Below, one piece after another: positions 29,524-37,485 of a stretch of 64,000 bases of DNA. Under the pieces are notes generated by a model. That model saw only the letters and a program-made list of their open reading frames with translations, was not told the DNA's origin and made no database searches. The stretch comes from Diaphorobacter sp. HDW4A (GTDB lineage Bacteria; Pseudomonadota; Gammaproteobacteria; Burkholderiales; Burkholderiaceae_C): assembly GCF_011305995.1 (NCBI RefSeq), contig NZ_CP049910.1, positions 1,736,001 through 1,800,000 on the forward strand, written 5' to 3'. Every line of letters begins with the position of its first letter. Position 1 is the first letter of the stretch. A program made the position numbers and the translations under genes.

Positions 29524-30072
29524 ATGCCAAAAAACGACGTGAATCCGACCACTGACGCGCTCCACCAGCCGACTGCTCACCATTTCAAGGAGCTGGTTTC
29601 CTTTCGGCTGAACATGCTCGCAAGCCACTGGAGTCGGTTGGCGGCGGAGTCCAATCAACGCGATTTCGATCTCGATCCGCGTGAGTGGCGCATTCTGGGC
29701 ATGCTGGGGGCTTATGCACCTATGTCACTGCAGGGATTGGCGCGCGAGGTAAACATCGACAAGAGCCTCGCAAGCCGCGCGGTGACGCTGCTGATCGACC
29801 GCGGTCTGCTGCAGCGTGATTCCGACGCGTTGGACGGGCGAGGCGTCCAATTGAGCCTTACAACGAAGGGCAAGCAACTCTACCGCAAGGTGTTTCCCAA
29901 GGCCGTCAAACGCAATGACGAATTGTTGTCGGTGCTGAGTGCTCAGGAGCGCGAGGTGTTCGATCGGGCGCTCAATCTGCTGACCGATCACGCTCATGTC
30001 ACGTTGGCGAAATACCGCGCGCAGGAAACAAAGCGCAGGCGCAAACCCGGTACCCCGATAGCGGCAGATTGA
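29524..30072 (+). CDS. MarR-family transcriptional regulator
   Basis: The protein has 182 residues with a winged helix at about 45-140. LDPREWRILGMLG, LAREVNIDKSLASRAVTLLIDRGLLQRD and the wing DGRGVQLSLTTKGKQLY are typical MarR elements. MarR proteins commonly repress aromatic or fatty-acid CoA pathways and release DNA on binding an acyl-CoA or acid. It is the last gene of the locus. No Shine-Dalgarno is visible; a -10-like TATACT at 29512-29517 is only 6 bases from the ATG, suggesting a leaderless transcript. Confidence 0.92.
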   Translation: MPKNDVNPTTDALHQPTAHHFKELVSFRLNMLASHWSRLAAESNQRDFDLDPREWRILGMLGAYAPMSLQGLAREVNIDKSLASRAVTLLIDRGLLQRDSDALDGRGVQLSLTTKGKQLYRKVFPKAVKRNDELLSVLSAQEREVFDRALNLLTDHAHVTLAKYRAQETKRRRKPGTPIAAD

Positions 30073-30108
30073 ACCTGCGCGTTTCGCCGCTACAACTGAA
30101 TCATGATC

Positions 30109-30133
30109 AATGGAGCCTTTGGCTCCATTTTTT
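30109..30133 (+). terminator. Rho-independent terminator after the MarR gene
   Basis: TGGAGCC-TTT-GGCTCCA (30111-30127) forms a 7-base stem followed by TTTTTT. It lies about 40 bases after the MarR stop and closes the catabolic locus. Confidence 0.85.
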
Positions 30134-30171
30134 CTGAGCGAATTTGTTTGGCGCTAGAGATGCTGGTAACT

Positions 30172-30191
30172 CAGAACAATGCATTGTTCTG
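30172..30191. repeat. Perfect 20-base palindrome
   Basis: CAGAACAATG is followed directly by its reverse complement CATTGTTCTG. A further TTCTG and a GCATTG half recur just downstream. No T-run follows, so it looks like a protein-binding site rather than a terminator. Confidence 0.5.
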
Positions 30192-31119
30192 CTGTTCTGA
30201 AATTGCATTGCCGTCCACTCTTGTCACTGCCCTCCCTGGATCAAGCAAATCGACACATGCTTGCACGGGTTCGGGCGGCCTGGGGCATAGGCAATTCACG
30301 CCATAGGGCCTGCTTTCGCTGCAGTCTTTGTCTGGCATCTCTTTTCGATCGGTATAGACAGGTCAGTCACTCGATTCGTAAAGAGAGTCTTCGCATGTTG
30401 GAGTGATGCATGTGTGGCTATTTTTTTGCAAATGGCCTTGGGGATGCTTGTTTGATGTGTCACACGAGAAATGGGTAATTGATTTCGAATGGTTTTGTGT
30501 TATTTAAAGTATGGTTGATATGTATCTGTGCGTGAATGATTGTTTTTGGCATGAGCGTTTGATTTTGCCTTGTATTGAGTGAGTTTGAGTGCTGTGATTT
30601 GCACTCCTGTTTCGGTATCTGCTATTGAGAGTTTTTGAGGGTGGTAAATTTGTGAAAAATGGTTTCTGTCTTTAAAGTGTGTGATTATTATATTGATTGA
30701 AATTATGTCTTTTGTATTAATAACTTCGGTGATTCAAGAGCGGTTTAATTCTCTCTTGCTTGCTCTGTTGTTAAATATTTTCTATTGCCGTGATAGATTT
30801 TTAAAATATTGAACGTAGTGGTAAGAAAATATCGTTGGGTCGATTTTTGAATCATTGTTAAAAGTTGAATAGTTGAACTGCTGAGTGTGATTGCTGTTGA
30901 TGTGAAGTGCTGGGGTTCTTGCTATTGCCTGATTCAAGTGATGGCTTGTGACTTTTGGTTTGATTGGATGTAAATCAATCTAGTGGCATTTGCAAATCGG
31001 TTAACTGATTTTTGAAGTTGGCATCGCTATTCTTTGTTGCTTTTGGCTGCAACGGTTAATTTACGTGTTTAACGTTGTGGTTGCTGCCTGTTTGTAAACT
31101 GATTCAAATAAATGACGAT
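30192..31119. other. Long non-coding, AT-rich, G+T-skewed region upstream of the RcsB-like gene
   Basis: No credible gene is seen on either strand. From about 30410 to 31080 base composition changes sharply: T is most common, then G, and C is rare on the plus strand, unlike the GC-rich surroundings. TGA, TTG and TTT are frequent, and stops occur in all frames. A near-palindrome AATCGGTTAACTGATT is at 30995-31010, about 110 bases before the downstream ATG. Such stretches often hold silenced or multiply regulated promoters; a long untranslated leader or small RNA is also possible. Confidence 0.6.
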
Positions 31120-31755
31120 ATGAATAAGATACGCGTGGCCATAGCAGATGACCATCCCACAGTGCTTTATGCCCTGGGAAATTTGATTCAGCAGGATTCA
31201 AGATTCACAGTGATAACTACGCTTAAAAGTTCCACTGAGCTGATTCGATTTCTGAGGGAGGAAGTGGCGGTAGATATTGTCATCACGGACTTCACCATGC
31301 CTGATGACGGCATGTACGGTGATGGGGTTCGTTACATAAAATATTTGCTGCGCAATTTCTCGGGCAGGCGCTTTGTCGTGTACTCGGACTGCGTCAATCC
31401 ATCGATGGTTTTTTCACTCTACGACTACGGGGTCGCCGCCGTCGTGTTGAAAAATCACGAGCTGTCGGAGCTCGGGTTGGCGCTCAATCGCATCGTCGAT
31501 GGCGGGGTGTATTACCCGCCCGGCATCAACCGGGAGGACTTGCGCATGTTCACGAAGAACCTGCATTCGATTTCTCCGCGTGAGCTGGAGGTGTTGCGCC
31601 AGTTCTCGCGCGGCCTGCCGCTCAAGACAATTGCTGCCGACCTGAACCGCAGCATCAAGACCGTGAGCACGCAGAAGCGCTCCGTCATGCGCAAGCTCGA
31701 CATCGCGACGGATCAGTTGCTCATGGAGTTCTGTTTGAACGCCAACTTGTTCTGA
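31120..31755 (+). CDS. RcsB-like LuxR-type response regulator (orphan)
   Basis: The protein has 211 residues from ATG 31120. The receiver domain has D10, D11, the phospho-acceptor D57 and K111. The segment YGDGVRYIKYLLRNF closely resembles RcsB. The LuxR helix-turn-helix spans about 151-205 with LNRSIKTVSTQKRSVMRKL, again RcsB-like. No sensor kinase or phosphotransfer gene is next to it. It follows a 1 kb AT-rich region, and codon use at its start is more AT-rich than in neighbours. Targets are unknown. Confidence 0.88.
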   Translation: MNKIRVAIADDHPTVLYALGNLIQQDSRFTVITTLKSSTELIRFLREEVAVDIVITDFTMPDDGMYGDGVRYIKYLLRNFSGRRFVVYSDCVNPSMVFSLYDYGVAAVVLKNHELSELGLALNRIVDGGVYYPPGINREDLRMFTKNLHSISPRELEVLRQFSRGLPLKTIAADLNRSIKTVSTQKRSVMRKLDIATDQLLMEFCLNANLF

Positions 31756-31778
31756 GCTGAGGCAGAGCGGTCAGAAGC

Positions 31779-31803
31779 AAAAAAACCGCGCCGAAGCGCG
31801 GTT
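31779..31803 (-). terminator. Rho-independent terminator of the aminotransferase gene
   Basis: CCGCGC-CGAA-GCGCGG (31786-31801) with A-rich sequence at 31779-31785 gives a stem plus U-run for the minus-strand transcript. It may also slow transcripts from the response regulator on the other side. Confidence 0.8.
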
Positions 31804-31835
31804 GATGACGGAGGCAAGGGTCATCGTCACCCTGT

Positions 31836-33008
31836 TCACAGCTTGCGCAGCCGCTCGAGCGCGGCACGCAGCGTCTCGTCCTTTTTCGCGAAGCAAAAGC
31901 GCACGACGCGCTGGTCAAACTTCTCGACATAGAAGGCGGACAGCGGAATGGCAGCCACGCCGATTTCGCGGGTGAGCCATTGGCAGAAGTCTGCCTCGCT
32001 CAGATCGCTGATGCCCGAGATGTCCACGCACTGGAAGTAACTGCCCTGGCTGGGCAGGAGCTTGAAGCGCGAGTCCTTGAGGCCTTCGCGGAACAGGTCG
32101 CGCTTGGCCTGGTAGAAGGCGGAGAGCTGCAGGTAGGGCGCCGGGTCCTGCATGTAGCTCGCGATGCCGTACTGCATGGGCGTGTTCACGGTAAACACGT
32201 TGAACTGGTGGACCTTGCGGAACTCGGCAGTGAGGGCCGCAGGCGCGGCCACAGTGCCGATCTTCCAGCCGGTGACATGGTAGGTCTTGCCGAAGCTCGA
32301 GACAATAAAGGCGCGCGCGGCGAGGCCCGCAAAACGCGCGGCGCTTTGGTGCTGTTGGCCGTCGAACACCATGTGTTCGTAGACCTCGTCGCTGATCAGC
32401 AGGATGTCGGTGGGCGTGAGCAGCTCTTCGAGCTGGCGCATTTCGGCATCGGTCCAGATGGTGCCGCTGGGGTTGTGCGGCGAGTTGATGATCAACAGGC
32501 GCGTGCGCGGCGTGATGGCGGCTGCGATCTTGTCGAAGTCGGGGCGGAAGGTGCCGGGCGTGAGCGGCACACGCACGACCTTGCCTCCGGCGGTCTCGAT
32601 GTTGGGCACGTAGCTGTCGTAGCAGGGCTCCAGCACGATGGCTTCGTCGCCCGGCTGCACGCAAGCCAGCACTGCGGTGAGGATGGCCTGGGTCGCACCG
32701 GCCGTCACCGTGATTTCGGTGTTGGCATCGTAGTGGCGGTTGTGCAGGGCCTGGTACTTCTGCGACATGGCCTCGCGCAGCACGGCCACGCCGGGCATGG
32801 GTGGGTACTGGTTGTGGCCTGCACGCATGGCGTCGTTGACGGCGTCGACGAGCTTGGAGTCACAGGCGAAATCCGGAAAGCCCTGGCCGAGGTTGACGGC
32901 CTTGTGTTCGGCGGCGAGCGCCGACATCACGGTGAAGATCGTGGTGCCCACGTTGGGTAGGCGGCTCGGGAAGGTAGGGGTGCGCGGCGCGCTGTTGTGG
33001 CTTGTCAT
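31836..33008 (-). CDS. Class I/II PLP aminotransferase, methionine aminotransferase (YbdL) type
   Basis: The protein has 390 residues, fold type I. NLGQGFPDF is at the N-terminus, YPPMPGVAVLREA marks the substrate arm, NSPHNPSG carries the PLP-phenol Asn, and SSFGKTYHVTGWKIG carries the PLP Lys. The pattern is closest to methionine/kynurenine aminotransferases of the YbdL group, which transaminate methionine in salvage. Methionine would fit with CysB encoded next to it, but substrate is inferred. It is 109 bases from cysB in the same orientation. Confidence 0.9.
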   Translation of the reverse strand: MTSHNSAPRTPTFPSRLPNVGTTIFTVMSALAAEHKAVNLGQGFPDFACDSKLVDAVNDAMRAGHNQYPPMPGVAVLREAMSQKYQALHNRHYDANTEITVTAGATQAILTAVLACVQPGDEAIVLEPCYDSYVPNIETAGGKVVRVPLTPGTFRPDFDKIAAAITPRTRLLIINSPHNPSGTIWTDAEMRQLEELLTPTDILLISDEVYEHMVFDGQQHQSAARFAGLAARAFIVSSFGKTYHVTGWKIGTVAAPAALTAEFRKVHQFNVFTVNTPMQYGIASYMQDPAPYLQLSAFYQAKRDLFREGLKDSRFKLLPSQGSYFQCVDISGISDLSEADFCQWLTREIGVAAIPLSAFYVEKFDQRVVRFCFAKKDETLRAALERLRKL

Positions 33009-33117
33009 GACGCGTGAATTTTAGATCCGTGGGGAAGCGGTATCCGCTTTGGAACGTGTGCGCTATCTCAGCGCGAGGCCGGGCCTGCAAGCCCGCGTGG
33101 AGATCGCAAACACGTTC

Positions 33118-34059
33118 TTAGAGCTCGTAGTCGTTGACGTTGCCGACCATGGCGCGCATTACGAGGTCGCGGCTCAGGCGGTCGCTCAGCAGTTCGGCGA
33201 ACTTGTAGATGAAGTTGCGCAGATAGGCGCCGCGCTTGAACGCGACGCGCGCCACGTTCTGGCCGAACAGATGGCCCATGGGGCGCACGACGAGGTCGCC
33301 GACCGGGTCGTCGCGCATGGCCATTTCGGCGACGATACCGATGCCCATACCAAGGCGCACATAGGTCTTGATCACGTCGGAGTCTATGGCTTCGAGCACA
33401 ATGCGCGGCTGCAGCTTGCGGGTGGCGAAGGCGGCGTCGATCTTGCCGCGTCCGGTGAAGGAGGGGTGGTAGGTCACGAGCGGCTCGTGAGCGATGTCTT
33501 CAAGGCCGATGCGTTCGCGCTGGGCGAGCGGATGGTTGCTCGGCATGACCAGCACGTGCTGCCATTCATAGCAGGGCAGGGTCACGAGGTCGGGGTAGTC
33601 GGCGAGCGATTCGGTCGCCATGCCGATCTCGGCCACTTCGTCGATCACCATGCGCGCCACTTCGTGGGGCGTGGCCTGGTGCAGGCTGATGTTGACCTTG
33701 GGGTAAGACTCGCGCAGCTTGGCGACGGGCAGCGGGAGCACATAGCGCGCCTGCGTGTGGGTGGTGGCGATGGAGAGTGTGCCACTGTCCTGCGCGCTGT
33801 ACTGCTCGCCGATGCGCTTGAGGTTGGTGACCTCGCGCATGATGAGCTCGATGCTTTTCAGCACATGCTGGCCCGGCTCGGTCACCCGCTTGAGGCGCTT
33901 GCCGTGGCGCGCAAAAATGTCCACGCCGAGCTCATCCTCCAGTTCGATGATGGCCTTGGACACGCCGGGTTGCGAGGTGTGCAGGGCCTTGGCGGCCTCG
34001 GTGAGATTGAGATTACGGCGGGCGGCTTCTTGAACGAAGCGGAATTGGTGTAGGTTCAT
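33118..34059 (-). CDS. cysB: CysB-type LysR regulator
   Basis: The protein has 313 residues. MNLHQFRFVQEAARRNLNLTEAAKALHTSQPGVSKAIIELEDELGVDIFARHGKRLKR is the CysB/Cbl DNA-binding domain, which begins with HQFRFV rather than the common LysR start. The effector domain has TTHTQARYVLP and YHPSFTGRGKIDAAF, typical for binding O-acetylserine or sulfur compounds. It regulates sulfate assimilation and related genes. CysB versus Cbl cannot be decided with certainty, but a single copy argues for CysB. Confidence 0.93.
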   Translation of the reverse strand: MNLHQFRFVQEAARRNLNLTEAAKALHTSQPGVSKAIIELEDELGVDIFARHGKRLKRVTEPGQHVLKSIELIMREVTNLKRIGEQYSAQDSGTLSIATTHTQARYVLPLPVAKLRESYPKVNISLHQATPHEVARMVIDEVAEIGMATESLADYPDLVTLPCYEWQHVLVMPSNHPLAQRERIGLEDIAHEPLVTYHPSFTGRGKIDAAFATRKLQPRIVLEAIDSDVIKTYVRLGMGIGIVAEMAMRDDPVGDLVVRPMGHLFGQNVARVAFKRGAYLRNFIYKFAELLSDRLSRDLVMRAMVGNVNDYEL

Positions 34060-34299
34060 AACTGAATACAGCTAAAGACTGTCTTTATTATGCGTCATTC
34101 TTCTTTGGTTGCATATGGGCGGCGGTTTTTATGCCAAAACTACCGAATGCGCTGTTCAGATGCCTTCCTGTCATGTGTCGGTTTGGTAAAGTAAATAAAA
34201 GTGAGATGCATTTGCGTGCTCTGACTTTTAGAATTCACCCATCCCGATGAGCAGAACAACAAACACCTCATTGCGGCGAACGTCTATCCAAGGTTTTTC

Positions 34300-34953
34300 A
34301 TGAAGTCGGCTGTTTCCGGGGGCTCGCAACGAGCGTACTGGCTGAAAAAATTACATGAGTGGCACTGGATCAGCTCGGCCATCTGCCTGATCGGTATGCT
34401 GCTTTTCGCCTTCACGGGCATCACTTTGAATCATGCGGGGCAGATCGAGTCCAAGCCGCGCGTGGAAACGCGCGAAGGCCAGATGCCAGAGCCATTGCTT
34501 GCGCAGTTGCAGGCAGTGCAGGCCAGCCTCAAGGAACAGGACAAATCGGCGGCGAGCCCCACCTTTCCCGATCCGGTGAATGCTTTCATCAGGAGCGAGA
34601 TCAAGGTCGATGTCGCGGGCCGTTCTGTCGAGTGGAACGATGACGAGGCCTATGTGGCGCTGCCACGCCCCGGCGGCGATGCATGGCTGCGCGTGGACTT
34701 GAAGGAGGGCGCGGTGGAATACGAATCCACGGACCGTGGCTGGATCTCCTACATCAACGATCTGCACAAGGGCCGCAACACGGGTGGTGCCTGGAGCCTG
34801 TTCCTCGACGTGTTCGCGGTGGGCTGTCTGGTGTTCTGCCTCACCGGGCTGCTGATCTTGAAGATGCATTCCGAGCGGCGTCCGTTGACCTGGCCGATGG
34901 TGGGTCTGGGACTGGTGATTCCGGCGCTGCTTGCGCTGCTGCTGATCCATTGA
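34300..34953 (+). CDS. PepSY-associated membrane protein
   Basis: The protein has 217 residues. Its first membrane segment (about 23-45, WHWISSAICLIGMLLFAFTGITLNHAG) is the PepSY_TM signature with conserved His. A periplasmic domain of about 115 residues with a PepSY-like end follows (WISYINDLHKGRNTGGAWSLFLDVFAV), then two C-terminal membrane segments. PepSY_TM proteins are thought to carry electrons across the inner membrane to periplasmic flavin or metal reduction. It is the first gene of a five-gene set ending at 38894. No TonB receptor is adjacent. Confidence 0.88.
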   Translation: MKSAVSGGSQRAYWLKKLHEWHWISSAICLIGMLLFAFTGITLNHAGQIESKPRVETREGQMPEPLLAQLQAVQASLKEQDKSAASPTFPDPVNAFIRSEIKVDVAGRSVEWNDDEAYVALPRPGGDAWLRVDLKEGAVEYESTDRGWISYINDLHKGRNTGGAWSLFLDVFAVGCLVFCLTGLLILKMHSERRPLTWPMVGLGLVIPALLALLLIH

Positions 34954-35007
34954 GCGGGTTCGACAGTCGCTTCATGCAAACCGAATTTTGTTGAAGGAAG
35001 TACAAAG

Positions 35008-35529
35008 ATGGCGAAGAGGATTTTCAAGTGCTCGGTGGCGCTGAGTGCGGTGGTGGGTTTGCCCGCGATCGCTGGCGGACTCGATGTGACCGTGGGCATT
35101 CCGCAGTTGCAGGTGGCCGAGTACCACAAGCCTTATGTGGCCGTGTGGCTGGAGAAGGCCGACGGCGGCGTGGCCGCCAATTTGTCGGTTTGGTATGACG
35201 CCAAGATGAAGGATGCCGAGGGCACGAAGTGGCTCAAGGACATGCGCCAGTGGTGGCGCCGCACCGGCCGCGAACTTACCTTTCCCATCGACGGCGTGAC
35301 CCAGCCAACCAAGCCAGCAGGCAACCATGCGTTGTCGTTTGCTGAAGGCAAGAGTCCTCTCCCCAAGCTTGCTCCCGGCCAATACAAGCTGATGGTCGAA
35401 GCCGCGCGCGAAGTGGGCGGGCGCGAGCTGGTCTCGATTCCGTTCGAATGGCCCGCCAAGCAGGCCACCAGCCTCAGTGCCAAGGGCAGCGCCGAGCTTG
35501 GCCAGATCAAGCTTGATCTCAAGCCCTGA
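35008..35529 (+). CDS. DUF2271 periplasmic protein, candidate ApbE flavinylation target
   Basis: The protein has 173 residues with an N-terminal signal peptide cleaved near AIAGG, then the DUF2271 domain (PQLQVAEYHKPYVAVWLEKADG ... SVWYD). D95-x-x-T98-x-x-T101 (DGVTQPTKPAG) occupies the place where a D-x-x-T-G-A-T-like flavinylation motif would be expected, but with QP in place of GA. The gene lies between PepSY and DUF4198 genes and upstream of apbE, a set that suggests a periplasmic redox protein. Function is inferred, not shown. Confidence 0.82.
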   Translation: MAKRIFKCSVALSAVVGLPAIAGGLDVTVGIPQLQVAEYHKPYVAVWLEKADGGVAANLSVWYDAKMKDAEGTKWLKDMRQWWRRTGRELTFPIDGVTQPTKPAGNHALSFAEGKSPLPKLAPGQYKLMVEAAREVGGRELVSIPFEWPAKQATSLSAKGSAELGQIKLDLKP

Positions 35530-35592
35530 CCGTTCAATTACTCCTGCAAGATTTCAAACCAGTCTCAAATAGCAAAGAAGGGACCTCCCAAA

Positions 35593-36393
35593 ATGAAGTT
35601 CAAGAAGCATGCCCTCGTGGCCGCGACTCTGGCGCTCGCCGCGCTGTCCGCACAGGCTCATGACCTCTGGTTCAAGCCATCGAGCACGGTGCTCTCCAAG
35701 TCCGATTGGGTAACCATCGACGCGGCGGTTTCCAACGACGTGTTCTTCTTCAACCACCGCCCGCTCGGGCTCGAGAACGTGAAGGTCACAGGCCCAAATG
35801 GCGAAGCCGTCGAGATGAAGAATGCCCACAAGGGCGAGCTGCGTAGCGTGTTCGACTTCAAGCCCGAAAAGCCCGGCACCTATCGCGTGACCATGCTGAT
35901 GAACGGCGTGATGGGTGGCTACAAGGATGCCAACGGACAGCCCAAGCGCGTGCGCGGCTCGGCCGAGGAAATCGCGAAGCAGATTCCTGTAGACGCCAAG
36001 GAGGTGCACATCACCGAGAATGTGCGCCGCATGGAGACCTTCGTGTCGGTGGGCAAGCCTTCCGCGCTGGTTTTGACCGGCAAGGGGCTTGAACTCAAGC
36101 CTGTGACGCATCCCAACGATCTGGTGGCGAGCGAGGAGGCGACGTTTGAATTCCAGCTTGACGGCAAGCCTGCTGCGGACCTCGATGTGGAACTGGTGGC
36201 CGACGGCATCCGCTATCGCGACGGCGTGGAACCGATCAAGCTCAAGACCGACGCGAACGGCGTGCTCAAGGTGAAGTTCCCGCGCGCCGGCCTGTTCTGG
36301 TTGAGCGCCGATGCGAAGGACAACAAGACCACGGTCGCCAAGGCCACCGAACGTCGTCTGGGTTACGTGGCAACTTTGGAAGTGCTGCCTTAA
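35593..36393 (+). CDS. DUF4198 periplasmic protein
   Basis: The protein has 266 residues. A signal peptide (MKFKKHALVAATLALAALSAQA) is followed directly by HDLWFKPSS, the typical mature N-terminus of DUF4198 proteins, with His likely able to bind metal. The DUF4198 fold is beta-rich and related to metal-uptake periplasmic proteins. VFFFNHRPLGLENVKVTGPNGEAVEM and LFWLSADAKDN are visible. It starts 63 bases after the DUF2271 gene and ends 3 bases before apbE, so co-translation is likely. Ligand unknown. Confidence 0.85.
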   Translation: MKFKKHALVAATLALAALSAQAHDLWFKPSSTVLSKSDWVTIDAAVSNDVFFFNHRPLGLENVKVTGPNGEAVEMKNAHKGELRSVFDFKPEKPGTYRVTMLMNGVMGGYKDANGQPKRVRGSAEEIAKQIPVDAKEVHITENVRRMETFVSVGKPSALVLTGKGLELKPVTHPNDLVASEEATFEFQLDGKPAADLDVELVADGIRYRDGVEPIKLKTDANGVLKVKFPRAGLFWLSADAKDNKTTVAKATERRLGYVATLEVLP

Positions 36394-36396
36394 TCG

Positions 36397-37485
36397 ATGA
36401 GCACAGCGCCGCGAGTCCGTTTCGACGCCAGCGTCTGGCGACTGCCAAAGGCCACTGAAGTGGCTGGCGGCAGCGCGCCGCGCGCCGATTTTTCGGCGCA
36501 GCATTGGCGCGCGCCGATCATGCAACATCAACAGGACTCGCGTGTTCACAAGCTCAGCGGGCAGACGATGGGTACCACGTGGTCACTTCATCTGCCTAAC
36601 CCTGAATTTCTCCCACTTGAGCCGGTGCAGGCGCTGATCCAGTCTGTGCTGGATGAGGTCATTGCGCAGATGAGCAATTGGGAGCGCGATTCGGTGATCT
36701 CACGCTTCAATAGTGCGCCTGCGGGCAGTTGGCATGACTTGCCCGCCGAGTTCGCCCAGGTGCTGAGCGTGGCCATGCACTGGGCCGAACGCTCGGGCGG
36801 TGCGCTCGATCCGACGATGGGCGCGCTGGTGTCGCTCTGGGGCTTCGGCCCGCGCGTTGAGCCGCTGAAGTCGCATTCGGGAGAGCTGCCTTCAACTGCT
36901 CAGATCGAGGCGTTGCTTGCGATGTCAGGCCATGAACGGCTTGCTTGGCAGGTTGGCGATATGCGTTTGCGGCAACCGGGTGGTCTGCAGCTCGATCTTT
37001 GCGGCCTTGCCAAGGGATTGGCGGTGGATTGGGTGGTTCAGCGCCTTCAAGAAGCGGGCTGGGACAGCGGTCTGTTCGAGATTGGCGGCGAGCTGCGAAG
37101 CTGGGGCGAGAAGCCCGGCGGCGGCGCATGGCAGGTGCAGCTCGGCAGTCAGGGCGATGCAGATACCGAGCCGCTGGTCGTCGCCGTGAAGAACGCCGCC
37201 TTCGCCACGTCGGGCGACTGGTGGCATCATTTTTTTGCGGATGGCCAACGCTATTCTCACACGCTCGATCCGCGCAACGGCTGGCCGATCACACATGCGC
37301 TCGCGAGCGTCACCGTTCACCACGAAGCCTGCATGCATGCCGATGCGCTGGCAACGGTGCTCACGGTGCTGGGGCCTGCGCAAGGCATGGCATTTGCCGA
37401 TGCGAACGATGTGGCGGCGGTGTTCCAGGAACATGACGCAGCGCCGCGCATGACGGCAACTTGGAAGGCGCGATTCGCAACATGA
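36397..37485 (+). CDS. apbE: ApbE family FAD:protein FMN transferase
   Basis: The protein has 362 residues; an internal ATG at 36520 is a possible alternative start. ApbE marks are LSGQTMGTTWSLHL, SGGALDPTMGALVSLWGFG, LDLCGLAKGLAVDWV (FAD-binding and metal site region) and AAFATSGDWWHHF. ApbE covalently attaches FMN to Thr/Ser of target proteins in the periplasm. No obvious signal peptide or lipobox is present at this start, so export is unclear. The four neighbours suggest DUF2271 or PepSY proteins as its targets. It overlaps the next gene by 4 bases. Confidence 0.92.
   Translation: MSTAPRVRFDASVWRLPKATEVAGGSAPRADFSAQHWRAPIMQHQQDSRVHKLSGQTMGTTWSLHLPNPEFLPLEPVQALIQSVLDEVIAQMSNWERDSVISRFNSAPAGSWHDLPAEFAQVLSVAMHWAERSGGALDPTMGALVSLWGFGPRVEPLKSHSGELPSTAQIEALLAMSGHERLAWQVGDMRLRQPGGLQLDLCGLAKGLAVDWVVQRLQEAGWDSGLFEIGGELRSWGEKPGGGAWQVQLGSQGDADTEPLVVAVKNAAFATSGDWWHHFFADGQRYSHTLDPRNGWPITHALASVTVHHEACMHADALATVLTVLGPAQGMAFADANDVAAVFQEHDAAPRMTATWKARFAT

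Noticed and set aside
30103..30406. Small plus-strand open frames around 30.1-30.4 kb
   Set aside because: They start inside the MarR terminator or overlap a palindrome, have no ribosome-binding site and no family match.
34060..34299. Search for a Fur box or TonB receptor gene near the PepSY locus
   Set aside because: No clear Fur-like 19-base repeat and no receptor gene were found in this gap, so no regulatory claim is made.
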